NCBI GenBank assembly: GCA_024642185.1
Contig: JAHEBR010000153.1
Location: 1 to 5,508, forward strand
Direction of reading: 5' to 3'
DNA: 5,508 nt
Source of the DNA: Marivivens sp.
GTDB lineage: Bacteria > Pseudomonadota > Alphaproteobacteria > Rhodobacterales > Rhodobacteraceae
This document shows positions 3,951 to 5,508 of the stretch, one piece after another. The position numbers and the translations under genes were made by a program. Each line of letters begins with the position of its first letter. Position 1 is the stretch's first letter. Below the pieces are notes generated by a model that saw only the letters and a list, made by a program, of their open reading frames with translations, searched no databases and was not told where the DNA came from.

Positions 3951-5461
3951 CCTGAGAACAGCCCGCCATAGATCTCGCGCAGGACGTTCTTTTGCACCTT
4001 GCCCATCGTGTTGCGCGGCAACTCGTCGACAACGATCAGCTTGCGCGGCTGCTTGAACCGCGCCAGCGCCTGCCCCATCGCGGCGGCGATCTGATCAAGG
4101 TCGGGCTCCTGCCCCTTCTGGCGCACGAGGATACCCACGGCGACCTCGCCCAGATCGGGATGCGGCACGCCGATCACCGCGCTTTCCAGAACGCCGGGCT
4201 GCTCGTCGAGCAGCGTCTCGACCTCTTTGGGATAGACATTGAACCCGCCCGAGATGATCAGATCCTTGCCACGGCCGATGATGGTCACATAGCCGTCCGC
4301 GTCCATCCGCGCGAGATCACCGGTGATGAAGAACCCGTCCTCGCGCAGCTCTTCGCGGGTCTTTTCCGGCATCTGCCAATAGCCCTGAAACACATTCGCC
4401 CCCCGCACCTCGATCACGCCCACCTCGCCCTGCGGCAAGGTCGCGCCGGTGGCCGGTTCGGTGATTTTCAGCTCGACCCCCGGCAGCGGCCTCCCCACCG
4501 TTCCGGCGCGGCGCTCGCCCTCATAGGGGTTGGAGGTGTTCATGTTGGTCTCGGTCATGCCGTAGCGTTCGAGTATCCGGTGGCCGGTGCGCTCTTCAAA
4601 GCGGATGTGGGTCTCGGCCAGCAGGGGCGCGCTGCCCGACACGAAAAGGCGCATCCCCTTGGTCAGGTCGCGGGCGAAGGCGGGGTGATCGAGAAGCCGG
4701 GTGTAGAAGGTCGGCACACCCATGAGCGCGGTCGCCCGCGGCATCTCGCGGATCAGACCCTCGACGTCGAATTTGCCGAAGAAAATCATCGCCCCGCCAG
4801 TGGCGAGGATCACGTTGGTCGCAACGAACAGCCCGTGGGTGTGGAATATCGGCAGAGCGTGCAAGAGCACGTCCTCATCTGTGAACCGCCACGCCTTGGC
4901 CAGTGTAAGAGCGTTCGACAAGAGGTTGTTTTGGCTCAGCATTGCGCCCTTGGAGCGCCCGGTCGTTCCGGAGGTATAGAGCAGCGCCGCAAGGTCGCCC
5001 GGCCCGCGCTCAGCCACCGGCGCGGCGCTTGGTTGCTGCGCCGCCAAGGCAGCAAGGCTGCCGCTCCCGTCGGCGTTCAGCGTCTTGAGCACAGCGCGGG
5101 TTCCCGCCACCAAGGGCGCGACCCGAGCTTCGCTGGCGTCGCTCGCGACGACGAGCTTCGCGTCGCTGTCAGTCAGGAAATAGCCAAGCTCGGCGGGCGT
5201 ATAGGCCGTGTTGAGCGGCAGGAAGACGAACCCGCCCTGCACGCAAGCGGCATAGAGGGCGAGCGCCTCGGGCGACTTGTCTATCTGGGCGGCAACCCGA
5301 TCGCCGGGAGCAAGACCCAGAGCCGAAATCGCATTCGACATCCGCGCCGCCATCGCCAGAAACGCGGCATAGCTGATCGGTGCCCCGCCCTCGGGGTAGA
5401 GAAACGGCGCGCCCGACCCCGCGTGGCGGCCGAAGAGCGTATCGTAGAGCGGATTGGTCAT
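3947..5461 (-). CDS. matB: Malonyl-CoA synthetase (malonate--CoA ligase, MatB)
   Basis: This 504-residue protein is a complete ANL-superfamily adenylate-forming enzyme that makes malonyl-CoA from malonate, ATP and CoA via malonyl-AMP in the cytoplasm. Motifs in order: P-loop YTSGTTGRSKG (162-172); HALPIFHTHGLF (201-212); GVPTFYTRLL (248-257); ERYGMTETNMNTSNPYEG (298-315), the extended A5 motif characteristic of MatB; GDL (381-383); hinge region GRGKDLIISGGFNVYPKEVE (396-415); and PRNTMGKVQKN (482-492), with catalytic lysine K488. The match to rhizobial MatB as remembered is close along the whole length, including NTAYTPAELGYF near 84-95. AAGGGG (5468-5473) lies 6 nt before the ATG. In related genomes matB commonly follows matA (malonyl-CoA decarboxylase), which could lie beyond the right edge. 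Its stop overlaps that of regulator 2 by 4 nt. Malonate specificity rests on motif similarity, but confidence is high. Confidence 0.95.
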   Translation of the reverse strand: MTNPLYDTLFGRHAGSGAPFLYPEGGAPISYAAFLAMAARMSNAISALGLAPGDRVAAQIDKSPEALALYAACVQGGFVFLPLNTAYTPAELGYFLTDSDAKLVVASDASEARVAPLVAGTRAVLKTLNADGSGSLAALAAQQPSAAPVAERGPGDLAALLYTSGTTGRSKGAMLSQNNLLSNALTLAKAWRFTDEDVLLHALPIFHTHGLFVATNVILATGGAMIFFGKFDVEGLIREMPRATALMGVPTFYTRLLDHPAFARDLTKGMRLFVSGSAPLLAETHIRFEERTGHRILERYGMTETNMNTSNPYEGERRAGTVGRPLPGVELKITEPATGATLPQGEVGVIEVRGANVFQGYWQMPEKTREELREDGFFITGDLARMDADGYVTIIGRGKDLIISGGFNVYPKEVETLLDEQPGVLESAVIGVPHPDLGEVAVGILVRQKGQEPDLDQIAAAMGQALARFKQPRKLIVVDELPRNTMGKVQKNVLREIYGGLFSG

Positions 5462-5467
5462 GTCTGT

Positions 5468-5473
5468 CCCCTT
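5468..5473 (-). promoter_or_regulatory. Ribosome binding site of matB
   Basis: The minus strand reads AAGGGG, 6 nt before ATG 5461, which supports this start. The N-terminus produced (MTNPLYDTLF) aligns with the short N-termini of known MatB proteins. Confidence 0.65.
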
Positions 5474-5476
5474 GTC

Positions 5477-5508
5477 TCACCGGTTTCTAGCGGCAAAGCG
5501 GAGCGAGG
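5477..5508 (-). other. Possible 3' end of an upstream minus-strand gene (undecidable)
   Basis: Only 47 bases precede matB. On the minus strand all three frames enter from the edge and stop: a TAG at 5489-5487, a TGA at 5479-5477 (C-terminus SLRFAARNR, the most GC3-rich choice, 15 nt before matB), and a TGA at 5460-5458 overlapping the matB start as ATGA. The middle option is preferred weakly. If a gene does end here, matA would be the expected neighbour, but these few residues cannot identify it; this may equally be non-coding leader. Confidence 0.2.

Overview
The window is about 5.5 kb of GC-rich, tightly packed bacterial chromosome. Gene content, codon use and the protein sequences point to an alphaproteobacterium, most likely a Rhodobacterales-type organism such as Paracoccus, Rhodobacter or Ruegeria. 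That placement is inferred from sequence style and not from a marker gene. I see no rRNA, tRNA, CRISPR array or insertion sequence.

Layout, left to right: (1) the N-terminal 329 codons of a minus-strand FAD-dependent oxidoreductase of the phytoene desaturase/PYROXD2-like group, running off the left edge; (2) a 120-bp divergent intergenic region with a palindromic operator; (3) a plus-strand TetR/AcrR repressor with a BetI-type C-terminal domain; (4) a minus-strand class III PLP-dependent aminotransferase; (5) a second divergent intergenic region (about 126 bp) with a perfect 20-bp palindromic operator; (6) a second plus-strand BetI-type TetR regulator, paralogous to the first; (7) a minus-strand malonyl-CoA synthetase (matB) whose upstream neighbour is cut off at the right edge.

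The striking organisation is a repeated module: catabolic enzyme on the minus strand, operator, then a TetR gene on the plus strand, present twice in a row. Both TetR genes run convergently into the next minus-strand gene and overlap its stop codon by a few bases (7 nt and 4 nt). The two regulators share conserved positions and their two operators fit one consensus, TGAnTGAnCGnTCAnTCA, differing mainly at symmetric positions. This suggests duplicated regulators that diverged in DNA specificity. A third, half-degenerate copy of the site lies 22 bp from the first operator.

Metabolically, an aminotransferase, a flavin oxidoreductase and malonyl-CoA synthetase would fit catabolism of an amine or omega-amino acid. 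One hypothetical route is beta-alanine to malonate semialdehyde to malonate to malonyl-CoA. No semialdehyde dehydrogenase is visible, and matB may belong to a separate malonate operon, so the link is inference. Only matB is identified with high precision. The substrates of the other enzymes and the ligands of both repressors cannot be read from the sequence.
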